Source: an uncultured Kiritimatiellota bacterium
Lineage (GTDB): Bacteria; Verrucomicrobiota; Kiritimatiellia; RFP12; DVOR01
Direction: 5' to 3'
Length of the DNA stretch: 64,000 nt
Assembly: GCA_944389545.1 (NCBI GenBank)
Contig: CALXMT010000005.1
Span: forward strand, 42,191 to 106,190
The notes beneath the pieces were generated by a model. It did no database searches, had not been told where the DNA came from, and worked only from the letters and a program-made list of their open reading frames with translations. Of the stretch, positions 7,507-16,207 are shown piece after piece. A program made the translations under genes and the position numbers. How positions within the stretch are numbered: position 1 is the stretch's first letter; the number at the start of each line of letters is the position of its first letter.

Positions 7507-10500
7507 GGGAGATACTGGAAGTAGATGACGCGTTCAGGGAGCTGACCATAGGCATCGCGCCAGACCAACGCCACGGCACGCGCGGTGGACTGCGGCCGAT
7601 ACTCGGAGAGGTTGCGGCTCGTAGAGGAAGAGCTCGTCTTGATGGTGTCGGCGCGCATGATGTAGAGGAAGAGCTGCTGGCGATCGCCGAACGAGGAGTT
7701 GCCGATGGCTACCAAAGTGGTCAGGTCGTTCTGCCCGAGCTTCTCGGCCGCGCCCTTCGTGCCGTTGTAGGCCTTGAGCTTCTCCGTGAAGAGGTTGGTG
7801 GAGCCACTCCCAGAACCAGAGGACGAGGAGGCAGTGCCCTGCTGGAGAATCACGTCCGCGACCGTTTGCGGATGCGTGGGTGCCGCAGAGGGACCGCTCT
7901 TGTAGGTATCCTGCGACTCATCCCAGGAATAGGTGCCCGAATCGCCCCGCTGGTCCGGGACATAGAAGAGGTAGTCTCTGACGAACTCGTCATACTTGGC
8001 CTCCTGGCTCAGCGTGACGTTGGTCGTCGCTTTCTGGAGGGTCTGCAAGTCGGTCATGAGTTCGTTTGGGACACGCTTGAAAAGAGAGGCCTCATTGAGA
8101 CGATCCACGGTGACCTTGGCAGCCTCTTGGATGGAAGAGGGGATGCCCATCATGGCAAAGCGCTTGAGACGCTGGCTCAGGTAGTAATCGTCCATGCCGG
8201 CAAAGGCGCTCATGATGCCGCGGTGCTCCTCGGGCATATTTTCGCCGCCAAAGCGGCCGAACATCGTGCAGAGGTTGCCATAGCGTTCGTACATATTCTG
8301 CGACAATGCGCCGTCCTCGAAGTCCGTCACAGGGATGGTGCGGAAAAAGGAGGCCTTGGCGACATTGTTGTAATAATCGGCGAGGGGCGTGGAACCATAT
8401 TGGGTCGCGGTCGTAGGCGACCACACGTTGTTCGTGAGCGGAATGGGGAGGAAGCCGACCTCTTGCGGCAGGAGCAACTGCCCGGAATTGCCATAGCCAT
8501 AGCGGATGTTTTCGACCCCCAGTTCCCACACGAAGGGAACCAACTCTTGCGACTCTGCATGATCCGCATATTCGATTTGGAGGCTTGAGGCCGTTTCAGG
8601 GTCTGTGCCAACGGAGGAACCGGACATGAAGAACCAATGCGGGGAAGAGAGTACGGTGAGCGGTTGGGAGGTCAAGCCATAGGCGGAGACATCACCGGAG
8701 ATGCCCAACATGGGGGAGAGCCAGTTGTAACGAGGGTCAATGGAGAACCAAGCGCCCTCATCCGAGGAGAAAGCCTCAAACGACGATTTTGCGGACGCCG
8801 GAGGTTGCAGAGAGACTTTGTTCAACTCAAGCGCAGAACCGGGAGTGTTCAAACAGCCGGAAAGGCTGTTGAGACTATCGTTACTCGATTCGGAGGAAAG
8901 CTTGACGGAGACCTTGTACTTCTGCGGTTGCCCTTGTTCGGGAGTCCCATCTTTCTGAACATCCCAACGGGCATAGAACGTGACGGAGACCGGGCGCGTG
9001 ACGCGAAAATAACAACTATCAAAGGCGCGAAGCTGATTGCTCAAGCGCGAAGCGATCTTACGATTGCTCGTGCTCTCCGCAGGATAGGAAGCCTCATTGG
9101 GAGGATTAAACGAGGCACAAGGGACCAAGTCCACCGTATCGCCGTTCTGGTCCTTCACCGCGACGCGGAAGAAGAAGTCTACCAAACAATTCAAGGTGAT
9201 CTCGGTGGCAGTCGCCGTCACATTCCCATCGCCGCCAACTGTGGGAGGCTGCATCACAACGTTCGATCCATCGATATCCACAGCCTGGAAGGACGCCGGA
9301 TTAAGCATAATGCCCGAACGCGTCTCGAAAAGGATGTCCTGGCCACCGGTGATGCCTTCCGCCCCGCTCGAAGCGGTCAATTTGGCCGTCTGCGGTTCAT
9401 CGGCGACGAACTGTTTGTTGGTGTCCTTATTGGAGTAACCGGTCACGTAGACGGCGGCGAAGCCCTCTGGCTCAATGGTAAAGGTCGAGTTGGGGTTGGA
9501 CAAGGAACCGGGGAAATAGGTCCGGACCGCGGTCTCCAACGCCAGCGTCGGGAAGGTGAATTGCATCTTCCCCAGGTCTTTGAGTGAATTCAGATTCTGG
9601 AGATCGGCCTCGGTGACAGAGTCTTTCAGGCTCTCTCCATCCTTGAAACCCTTCTTGATGGCTTCTTGCATGGCAGAGTCGAAGGAAGAGGCCTGCGAGG
9701 AGGCTGACAGATAGCCGACTTCGCTCACCATCGGCACGGGCTCAACGGTGGGGATGACATTGTTCGGATTGGCCGAGTCGCCGGGGACGCAATCCGTGTC
9801 CACATAGTCACGGAGCAAGTTGTAAAAGTTGTCCGCCAAGGTCGATCCCGACGAGCCGAGAATATTATCGACCGCATCCGAGAGCTCGGGCGGCGCACCG
9901 GACGAGAGATAGGACTCGTCGACTTCGGAACAGGCAATGGAGTCGGCGTTCTTGGGGTTGGTGCCATCCTCCTTCCGACGCGTCTCATCTGGCCAGAAGC
10001 TATAGACGGTGAAGGGGGCGTAAGGGCCATCGCCATCGTTGGCGACCGCCTCCTCCCAAGAGAAGGGATAGACCTTGCCATCGTCCTGGGTCAAGATTGT
10101 ACCATCGGAACGAGCCGCGTAAAGCGCAAGGTCCGCACCGGAGGCGAAAATGGGAAGCTCAGACTCCGCCGCATCGGGCGCGGTTTTCATGAAAAGGTCA
10201 TACAACTCCGCGTTGGAAGGTTGCGTACCGAGGGTGCCAAAGGCGAACTCACTGCCGGTGAAACCGATGCCACGGCGCTGGGAGATGGAGCCGATGGCAT
10301 TGATGTCCAGCATGTCGGAGACGTTGATGGCGGCCCAGGCCATACGGCCAATGACTTCATCCGAAATCGTTTGCGTTTGATGGCCGACATCAACCTGACG
10401 CTCCGGACGGGCCACACTGACGGTCTGCCAACGGGCAGACTTGTCAAAGTAATAACCACTGCCGGATTGGCTCGTATCGGCGGTGCCGTTTAGGTCATCA

Positions 10501-10931
10501 TCCCGCTCCAAGATGTTGTAGACGGTGGCGGCAATCGCCGTCGGAACATGGCGAAGCGCGGCATCGTCCAACAAATAGGCGATATCGTCGTTGCTTCCAT
10601 TCCCCTTGGGTGCGGAGGCAATGAGGCGCGCATACTTACCGTTGCCCTCATAGAAGGGGGCCAAGTTTTCAGCCGTCCGCGCGGCAGGGGTGTTGAAGGG
10701 GTCAGCCCCGCCGAGTTGATCGTCAAGGGCTTGATCGACGGTATAACGCGCCTCGGCAAAGACGGAGGTCAACAGCTCGCGGGCGATGAGCCCGCTCCGA
10801 TAAGCGGCGGCGGCACTCTTCTCCGTACGCATGGAGACGGAGAAGGCCACAGCGCTGATCAAGAGGAAGCCGAGCAACCCCAGCACAATCAGCAGGGCGG
10901 AGCCGCGTTGCGTGTGTCGTTTGGTGTTCAT
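7503..10931 (-). CDS. Giant GspK/PilX-like pilin-type protein
   Basis: A 1142-residue exported protein. The N-terminus MNTKRHTQRGSALLIVLGLL carries a type III (prepilin) signal with predicted cleavage after Gly10 and a hydrophobic helix. As in GspK and PilX it lacks the Glu at mature position 5 that other pilins have. GspK proteins are usually near 300 residues, so this is more than three times longer; the rest is soluble, Ser/Asp/Gly-rich and probably surface-exposed. I chose the ATG at 10931 (GGAGA eight bases upstream) over an earlier GTG. It is the last pilin-like gene, the place of gspK in type II secretion operons. The function of the added domains is unknown. Confidence 0.82.
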   Translation of the reverse strand: MNTKRHTQRGSALLIVLGLLGFLLISAVAFSVSMRTEKSAAAAYRSGLIARELLTSVFAEARYTVDQALDDQLGGADPFNTPAARTAENLAPFYEGNGKYARLIASAPKGNGSNDDIAYLLDDAALRHVPTAIAATVYNILERDDDLNGTADTSQSGSGYYFDKSARWQTVSVARPERQVDVGHQTQTISDEVIGRMAWAAINVSDMLDINAIGSISQRRGIGFTGSEFAFGTLGTQPSNAELYDLFMKTAPDAAESELPIFASGADLALYAARSDGTILTQDDGKVYPFSWEEAVANDGDGPYAPFTVYSFWPDETRRKEDGTNPKNADSIACSEVDESYLSSGAPPELSDAVDNILGSSGSTLADNFYNLLRDYVDTDCVPGDSANPNNVIPTVEPVPMVSEVGYLSASSQASSFDSAMQEAIKKGFKDGESLKDSVTEADLQNLNSLKDLGKMQFTFPTLALETAVRTYFPGSLSNPNSTFTIEPEGFAAVYVTGYSNKDTNKQFVADEPQTAKLTASSGAEGITGGQDILFETRSGIMLNPASFQAVDIDGSNVVMQPPTVGGDGNVTATATEITLNCLVDFFFRVAVKDQNGDTVDLVPCASFNPPNEASYPAESTSNRKIASRLSNQLRAFDSCYFRVTRPVSVTFYARWDVQKDGTPEQGQPQKYKVSVKLSSESSNDSLNSLSGCLNTPGSALELNKVSLQPPASAKSSFEAFSSDEGAWFSIDPRYNWLSPMLGISGDVSAYGLTSQPLTVLSSPHWFFMSGSSVGTDPETASSLQIEYADHAESQELVPFVWELGVENIRYGYGNSGQLLLPQEVGFLPIPLTNNVWSPTTATQYGSTPLADYYNNVAKASFFRTIPVTDFEDGALSQNMYERYGNLCTMFGRFGGENMPEEHRGIMSAFAGMDDYYLSQRLKRFAMMGIPSSIQEAAKVTVDRLNEASLFKRVPNELMTDLQTLQKATTNVTLSQEAKYDEFVRDYLFYVPDQRGDSGTYSWDESQDTYKSGPSAAPTHPQTVADVILQQGTASSSSGSGSGSTNLFTEKLKAYNGTKGAAEKLGQNDLTTLVAIGNSSFGDRQQLFLYIMRADTIKTSSSSTSRNLSEYRPQSTARAVALVWRDAYGQLPERVIYFQYLP

Positions 10932-10952
10932 GAAAGGGATCTCCACGTTGGC

Positions 10953-11480
10953 TTAATTACCGGTGCCGGAAGAGCCGCCATTGGGCTCCAATGCGCGGTG
11001 ACGCCCCTGGATGGGCACAACGATTTCGTAGTCCTCAGGGTCAGGCTTGCCACTTGGTTCGATTTCACGGACCGTAATGTAATAAGGGTTGCCCCACGGG
11101 TCGCAAATCTGATTGCCGACGAGGGCGTCTTCCGCGGCCTGATAATACGCGTGGCCACGGTTGCCGCTTTCACCAATCAAGATTTGGGTGGTGTTGGAGG
11201 AGATGTCGCTTCGGTCCCCCGCACTCAGACCCAGGTCGGTCAAATCCGGCAGGTCCCCATTCGCATCGGGTTGCATCAGATAGAGGCGGATGGCGTTGCC
11301 CAGTTCGCGGGATTCCGCGGTGGCGCGCGTAATGCGGGCGGTCTCCTGCGCCGAGAGGAAGGAGACGCCGAAGGTGGCCGCCAAGATGCCGATGATGACA
11401 ATCACCACCAGCAACTCAATCAACGTGAAGCCGGCACGAAGGGCGGCGAACCGTTTGGCATGCTGTTGTGTCCGCTGCAT
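10953..11480 (-). CDS. Type II secretion pseudopilin, GspG-like
   Basis: A 175-residue pilin-like protein with a 17-residue leader ending in Gly and the canonical start FTLIELLVVIVIIG, so Glu5 is present. The C-terminal part contains the GspG-like block ICDPWGNPYYI. The ATG at 11480 overlaps the preceding gene's stop by one base (TAATG) and has a GGAGG box about 7 bases upstream, so I prefer it to the earlier in-frame start. Mature protein should join the periplasmic pseudopilus after prepilin peptidase processing; no peptidase gene is in the window. Confidence 0.88.
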   Translation of the reverse strand: MQRTQQHAKRFAALRAGFTLIELLVVIVIIGILAATFGVSFLSAQETARITRATAESRELGNAIRLYLMQPDANGDLPDLTDLGLSAGDRSDISSNTTQILIGESGNRGHAYYQAAEDALVGNQICDPWGNPYYITVREIEPSGKPDPEDYEIVVPIQGRHRALEPNGGSSGTGN

Positions 11481-12205
11481 TATTCCGCCTCCCCTTCGCC
11501 CCAAGGATAGATGTCATCCTCGTTGCCCTTGATACCATCCGGGCCGCAAGACCCGACGTAAATCTCATAGCCGGTTATTGTCGACGGTTTCGTGGGGGTC
11601 ACCACGATGCGCACCCCTGCCGTGTTGGAGCCATAGGGCGACGCGAAGTCCGCGAAACCTTCATCAATGGCCTCAAAGGAGATGCTTCCATCCCCGAGCT
11701 CAAACTCTGAGGTGCTTCCCCCCTGGCTTTCGCTTGTGGAGAGCGATTTGCCGGAGGTGTCATAGGCCGAAACGGTACGCGTGACTTTGTTGCCGGAAGC
11801 GGTATACTCAATCGAGACCAATTCGCGCGAGGCATCCAAATCCTCGTCGAAGATGTCCGGCGAACGCAACGCCCAGAACTTTAGGCTGCCACTCGAAACG
11901 AAGTTCGAGGTCGTCCCGCCAAGCCCCTCACTCAAAGCACCGGCTTGATCGCCGCCGGTCTTGGAGGGATAGATGACCAAGTTGCCGGGATCGACCATCG
12001 AGGCAAGGTCGCGGCCAAGCGCGCCGGCGACGGCACGGACGTTGGACTGCTCGGTCGCCCGTTGCATGCCCAGGGTCCACGCCAGGCTCGTTTGCTGGAA
12101 GAGCCCGCCCACAATCAAGACAATGACCACCAAGATGGACATCGCCACCAAGATTTCGATGAGCGAGAAACCGCGTCGCGACAAGGTTGCAGAGCACTGT
12201 TTCAT
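11480..12205 (-). CDS. Minor pseudopilin, GspJ-like
   Basis: A 241-residue protein with a 12-residue leader ending RRG and the start FSLIEILVAMSILVVIVLIV. Length, the LFQQTSLAWTLGMQRATEQSN region after the helix, and its place between an I-like and a K-like gene fit GspJ. The C-terminal tail has a GPDGIKGNEDDI segment of the kind seen in calcium-binding pseudopilins. A GGGAGG box precedes the ATG. The specific J assignment is inference from order and size. Confidence 0.8.
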   Translation of the reverse strand: MKQCSATLSRRGFSLIEILVAMSILVVIVLIVGGLFQQTSLAWTLGMQRATEQSNVRAVAGALGRDLASMVDPGNLVIYPSKTGGDQAGALSEGLGGTTSNFVSSGSLKFWALRSPDIFDEDLDASRELVSIEYTASGNKVTRTVSAYDTSGKSLSTSESQGGSTSEFELGDGSISFEAIDEGFADFASPYGSNTAGVRIVVTPTKPSTITGYEIYVGSCGPDGIKGNEDDIYPWGEGEAE

Positions 12206-12220
12206 GTCGGCACCTCCCTC

Positions 12221-12748
12221 TTATTGCTTCCCTCGGGGGTCGATGACGACCTTCACGCCATAGCCATCGGCATAACGCATGGCGCGCGGGTTCTGCTTGG
12301 GATTCTCGGCCGTCACCACCAGGCCAATCTCCAAGCGGATCAAGCCGTCTTGCGGATTGTTGCCGGAAGAACTGCCGGAGCCTCCGGTCTTGACCTTCCA
12401 GGCCCGGAAGTAGACGCCGGATTTGTCTTCGTCATAGTCATTGGAGTCGTTGTCTTCGTCGCTGCCGTCGCGCAAGGAGAAGGACCCTTCGGAGATGTCC
12501 AGCGCATCGTTCAAGAGGTCCTCGAACTCGTCCTCGCTCGCGGCCTGCTCGGCGGCGATTTTGGCGGCGCCGATGAAGCGGTCGGCGAAAGCGGCCACCC
12601 GCATTTCGCTGTTGGCCTCAGTGCTCTCGTTCAAGCCGAGCGGGAAGAGCGCGAGCAAGGCCAGCGCACCACCCGCCAGGACGAAGATGGCCATGTTCAC
12701 CTCAATCAAGGAGAAGCCGGCACGGAGATAGCGTGAAAGTCTGCCCAT
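12221..12748 (-). CDS. Minor pseudopilin, GspI/PilV-like
   Basis: A 175-residue protein with leader MGRLSRYLRAG and mature start FSLIEVNMAIFVLAGGALAL. The pattern F-S-L-I-E-V followed by small residues and ALFPLGLNES is typical of GspI/PilV proteins. The middle is a strongly acidic stretch rich in Asp (SDEDNDSNDYDEDK, about residues 97-110). An AAGGAGG box lies just upstream. It sits between the H-like and J-like genes, as gspI does. Confidence 0.8.
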   Translation of the reverse strand: MGRLSRYLRAGFSLIEVNMAIFVLAGGALALLALFPLGLNESTEANSEMRVAAFADRFIGAAKIAAEQAASEDEFEDLLNDALDISEGSFSLRDGSDEDNDSNDYDEDKSGVYFRAWKVKTGGSGSSSGNNPQDGLIRLEIGLVVTAENPKQNPRAMRYADGYGVKVVIDPRGKQ

Positions 12749-12759
12749 GTCATCCCTCC

Positions 12760-13638
12760 TTACTTGATATCGACCTCACCCTCGGTCGAGACCGAGATGG
12801 AAAAGGTCGGCGTCTCCGTGTTGCCGCCCACCGAGGTGGAGGCAGAGACGGAAACCTGCTTCTCCGCGCGGCCATCCGGCAAGAAAACGAAGGCGATGCG
12901 CTCGCTGTTGAACTTATACCCGGAGGGCAAGGAGAAGGTCTCCGTCTCCCGCACGCCAAGCTGGAAGGGCTTGCTTTCCCCGCTGCTGGACTCCAACTCC
13001 GCCACGTAGAAGCCATAGTCCGTGGAGGTGACAGGGGCTCTCATCTTAAGCGTTTCGGTCGTCCCGTCGATGGGCTCGTACTCATAGTCCAGCAGGTCAA
13101 TCGCGTTGCCGCTGTTGTCCGAATCCGAGTCGTTCGAGAGGCGGTTGGGGTCTTTGGCGATATTCTTGACGCGCATGAACTGGCTGCTCCCGCCGGTGGC
13201 CTTCTTCTCCGGGTCGTCCAGGTTGATGAGACGCTCCTTCTTGGCCAAGGTCGCCAGCTGGTCGCGTTGGAAGCCAAAGGGCGCGGCGAGCCTGTCGCCG
13301 ACCGGCCAGACGCGGCCAACGGAGCGGAACATCGCAAAGCGGCCTTGGTCAATCTTCTCCGTCGTACCGCCGACCTCAATCTCTCTGACGGTGTTGTAGC
13401 AGATAACGACGTAAGGGACACCCTCGATGCAGGCGCGTTGCCGGGCCGAGAGCAGGATGTCGCGCAACTGATCGCGGCTGCGCGTGAGGTTTTCCTCCCG
13501 CGTGGCGCCGAAGAAGGCCGTCGCGGAGATGGTGAGCAGGAGCGCCGCGATGCCAATCACCACCATGAGCTCCATCAGCGTGAAGCCCGCGCGCGCCGCT
13601 CGACCGACGGCGGAGGTGAATCTGGAAGTGTGTTTCAT
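12760..13638 (-). CDS. Minor pseudopilin, GspH-like
   Basis: A 292-residue protein with an 18-residue leader ending ARAG and mature start FTLMELMVVIGIAALLLTIS. The helix is followed by LRDILLSARQRACIEGVPYV, the pattern of GspH/FimT proteins, in which a Ser/Ala-Arg pair and a beta-rich domain follow. It is longer than ordinary GspH (about 170-200 residues). AAAGGAG precedes the ATG. Its place before the I-, J- and K-like genes supports the assignment. Confidence 0.82.
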   Translation of the reverse strand: MKHTSRFTSAVGRAARAGFTLMELMVVIGIAALLLTISATAFFGATREENLTRSRDQLRDILLSARQRACIEGVPYVVICYNTVREIEVGGTTEKIDQGRFAMFRSVGRVWPVGDRLAAPFGFQRDQLATLAKKERLINLDDPEKKATGGSSQFMRVKNIAKDPNRLSNDSDSDNSGNAIDLLDYEYEPIDGTTETLKMRAPVTSTDYGFYVAELESSSGESKPFQLGVRETETFSLPSGYKFNSERIAFVFLPDGRAEKQVSVSASTSVGGNTETPTFSISVSTEGEVDIK

Positions 13639-13661
13639 CCGGAGCTCCTTTCTGGCGCCGA

Positions 13662-14312
13662 TCAGTTGATGCGGAGGACGTTTCCGAAGTCGCCGTCCGA
13701 AGGCACGGTGACCATCACGTTGTTCGTATCAAAGTCAATCTTGATGCGGATGGGGGCAAAGGCCTGGTTGCCGCTCAAGGCCTCATACTTCGACTCTCGC
13801 GTCTCGCGCATGGTGAGGGGGAAGCCGATCATGTCGTTGGCGCTGATGCTCCCATCCGAGAGGGCCTCCTCCAACTTGCGCGGGGCGGAATTGCCGTCGC
13901 AGACGTAGAACATCGAGGGGTCTTCGATGTAGGCGCGCATGGTGGTGTCGCGCGTTCCATTCTCGTTACACCCGAAGAGCGGCATGAGAAATGCGGCGTT
14001 GCTCTGCCCCACCCGATTGCTGTTGTTCACCGTGCCGTAGGTGATCGCGGTGGTGTCGCTGCTGATGCCGGTGAAGTCGATCGGCCATTCGTTGTTCTCG
14101 TTTCGGTAAGCCGCGATGGCGGATTCGATGATGTCGGAGGCCGCATTCCGTTCCGCGCTGTCCGACCCGCGCAACATCCGCACGGCGGCCACGCTCACCA
14201 AGCCGACCAGCACGCCAAGGATGGCAATCACCACCAAGAGCTCCACCAACGTGAAGCCCGCGCGCCGCTTGGCGCCGCCCAAACCCAACACCTTCTTCAA
14301 TTGCTCGCGCAT
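13662..14312 (-). CDS. Type IV pilin-like pseudopilin
   Basis: A 216-residue protein with a 19-residue leader (ending KRRAG) and mature start FTLVELLVVIAILGVLVGLV. After the helix, IIESAIAAYRNENNEWPIDF matches the region of GspG-type pseudopilins where a peptide is measured out of the alpha-helical spine. I chose the ATG at 14312 over one seven codons earlier because the earlier one overlaps the upstream gene and has no ribosome-binding site. The domain after residue 60 is not otherwise recognised. Confidence 0.82.
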   Translation of the reverse strand: MREQLKKVLGLGGAKRRAGFTLVELLVVIAILGVLVGLVSVAAVRMLRGSDSAERNAASDIIESAIAAYRNENNEWPIDFTGISSDTTAITYGTVNNSNRVGQSNAAFLMPLFGCNENGTRDTTMRAYIEDPSMFYVCDGNSAPRKLEEALSDGSISANDMIGFPLTMRETRESKYEALSGNQAFAPIRIKIDFDTNNVMVTVPSDGDFGNVLRIN

Positions 14313-14326
14313 AGCTCGCCCCTTTC

Positions 14327-14920
14327 TTACCAACTCTTCGCGAACGGCTCGCCGTCCTGCTTGCCTTCATCGATGTCTTCCGGCCAGCACCAGACCGCGA
14401 CCGGGGCGGTGATCTCTCCACCGCCGACCTCATTGGGCAACGTGATTCTGCCATCGCCATCCGTATCCACGACGAACTGATAGAGATGGTCCTTCACCTG
14501 CGTGCTTCGGTCACCTGCGTCAAACATCTCCAAGCCAAAGGGGTCCAACAGACCGAACTTGAGTTGCGGGTCGTCTTCCTTGTTGCGGCGCAGGCCACTG
14601 GCCGAGTCGCCGCTGTTGTTGGAGTCGATGTAGTTCACGTCCAGGAGCTTGGCCTTGCCAAGAATCTCGCACATCTCCGTGTCCATCTCTTGGGTGGAAG
14701 AGGTGTCCAACACGGAGGGCCAGAAGCCGATCTCGTCGTAATAACGCGTCCAGGCGGTGGCGATCTGGGCGCACATATCGGCGGCGTTCTTCTGTTGCGC
14801 ACGCTCGATGAAGCCGGTGTAGGCCACCAGGCCCGTGGAAGCCAAGATGCCCACGATGACAATCACCACCAAGAGCTCAATCAACGTGAAGCCGCGCTTC
14901 GTTTTCGTCCACAATTTCAT
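14327..14920 (-). CDS. Type IV pilin-like pseudopilin
   Basis: A 197-residue protein with leader MKLWTKTKRG and mature start FTLIELLVVIVIVGILASTG. The helix continues into AADMCAQIATAWTRYYDEIGFWPS, again the GspG-like layout. A purine-rich GGGTGG lies upstream of the ATG at 14920, and no other start in this frame places the prepilin motif near the N-terminus. The tail contains VVDTDGDGRI, a possible calcium-binding loop. It is one of several G-like paralogues in this operon. Confidence 0.83.
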   Translation of the reverse strand: MKLWTKTKRGFTLIELLVVIVIVGILASTGLVAYTGFIERAQQKNAADMCAQIATAWTRYYDEIGFWPSVLDTSSTQEMDTEMCEILGKAKLLDVNYIDSNNSGDSASGLRRNKEDDPQLKFGLLDPFGLEMFDAGDRSTQVKDHLYQFVVDTDGDGRITLPNEVGGGEITAPVAVWCWPEDIDEGKQDGEPFAKSW

Positions 14921-14933
14921 TGTCCACCCTTTC

Positions 14934-15434
14934 TCACTTGTTGGCGGCACCCGCGAGGGTGGCCGAAATGTCATCCGCTGTACCGAAACGCCCATCTGCG
15001 CCGGCCGAGACCACGGCCTTGCCCGCAACGGCGAAACGCAGCGCGTTGCCCCAGGCATCCACGGCCAAGGCCGCGTTCTCACCCAGGAAAACGTCCAACG
15101 TCGCATAGCCCGCCGCATCGGACGGAAGGTCCGGATAGGCCCCATGCTCGGCACGATACGCCTCCACGCGCGCCAAGACAGCTTGAAGAAGGCCAACGGT
15201 CTTGGCCACTTGAGCCTGCGTGGGCGCGACCTGAATCGGCTCGGGTTTCTCGGGAGGTTGCACCTGCTCCGCCGCGATGTGAGGCGGTTCGGAGTCCGGG
15301 ATCTCCGTGGTGAAGTAGAGCCACGCCGCGGCACAGGCGGCAAAGAGCGAGACCACTGCCGCCACAATGACCACCCCCATCAGCCACAGGGGCGGACGGT
15401 TGGTGGGCGCAATGGGCTGGTCCGGCAGTGCCAT
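14934..15434 (-). CDS. Membrane-anchored GspG-like protein without a prepilin signal
   Basis: A 166-residue protein with one membrane segment (WLMGVVIVAAVVSLFAACAA, about residues 17-36), a Pro-rich linker, then a domain like the globular part of its neighbours: VEAYRAEHGAYPDLPSDAAG, VDAWGNALRF and SAGADGRFGTADDI. The last motif matches SAGPDGQFGTDDDI in the adjacent pseudopilin. There is no G|FTLIE cleavage site, so prepilin peptidase should not process it and it would stay anchored in the membrane. The ATG at 15434 lies four bases past the upstream gene. A stator or assembly role for the pseudopilus is a guess. Confidence 0.72.
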   Translation of the reverse strand: MALPDQPIAPTNRPPLWLMGVVIVAAVVSLFAACAAAWLYFTTEIPDSEPPHIAAEQVQPPEKPEPIQVAPTQAQVAKTVGLLQAVLARVEAYRAEHGAYPDLPSDAAGYATLDVFLGENAALAVDAWGNALRFAVAGKAVVSAGADGRFGTADDISATLAGAANK

Positions 15435-15438
15435 TCTC

Positions 15439-16197
15439 TCAATCCTCGTCTTCGGTTCCGGTGCCGGCGCCGGAGATGTCATCATCCGTGCCGAACTGGC
15501 CGTCCGGGCCGGCCGACACAATGGCATGGGTCGCGGTGTTGTACTTCAAGCCATGGCCCCAAGCATCGTTCTTCGCGCCGGCGGAATAATTCTGGGTGCG
15601 GCAATAGGTGCACTGAGAGACACCCGAATAGACCGTGCCATCCTGCTCGAGGCGCCGCCACTTGCGGTTGAGCTGATCCAGACTGCTGTCGCCGGCCTCA
15701 CGGGCCATGACCTCTAGCCAATCCGCGCCCTGCGAGCCAAGCTCGCGCTCCCAGGCGTCGGAGTCCTGGCCGGAAGGGTCACTATAGCACCGTTTGTAGT
15801 GGCTCTCCATGTTGGTGTTGGCGCACTTCTGGTAGATGGTCGTGGCCGCGGGGAGGAACTTGGACACCAAGCCAAAAGAGACGCCATCCGAGCCAGGATT
15901 GTTGCCGCACTCCTTGCAGGAGTCGCCGTCTTCCACCTTGAAGTTGAAGTTCAGCGAGGCATAACCCTGACTGTCCGCGTTGGTGACGGTGGGATAGTCG
16001 CCGTATTCGTTCTTGTACTCCTCGAGGAGGGACGAGAGCGCCTGGATTTGGGCGTTGGTCTCGGCAATCTTGGCCTTGGTGTCGCCGGCGCCCATCATCA
16101 TGAAGACGCCGCCGGCAAGGATGGCCATGATGACCACCACGGCCAAGATTTCGATGAGCGTGAAGCCCGCGCGCATTGTATCGGTTTTGCGTACCAT
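15439..16197 (-). CDS. Major-type pseudopilin, GspG-like, with Cys pairs
   Basis: A 252-residue pseudopilin with leader MVRKTDTMRAG and mature start FTLIEILAVVVIMAILAGGV. It carries GspG hallmarks: LLEEYKNEYGDYPTV after the helix and the C-terminal calcium-site motif SAGPDGQFGTDDDI. It is longer than GspG (about 145 residues) because of an insert bearing two CxxC pairs (CKEC and CTYC) and further Cys, possibly a metal or disulphide cluster. A perfect AAGGAGG lies five bases before the ATG at 16197. First pilin gene after gspF. Confidence 0.87.
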   Translation of the reverse strand: MVRKTDTMRAGFTLIEILAVVVIMAILAGGVFMMMGAGDTKAKIAETNAQIQALSSLLEEYKNEYGDYPTVTNADSQGYASLNFNFKVEDGDSCKECGNNPGSDGVSFGLVSKFLPAATTIYQKCANTNMESHYKRCYSDPSGQDSDAWERELGSQGADWLEVMAREAGDSSLDQLNRKWRRLEQDGTVYSGVSQCTYCRTQNYSAGAKNDAWGHGLKYNTATHAIVSAGPDGQFGTDDDISGAGTGTEDED

Positions 16198-16207
16198 GGG
16201 GACCTCC

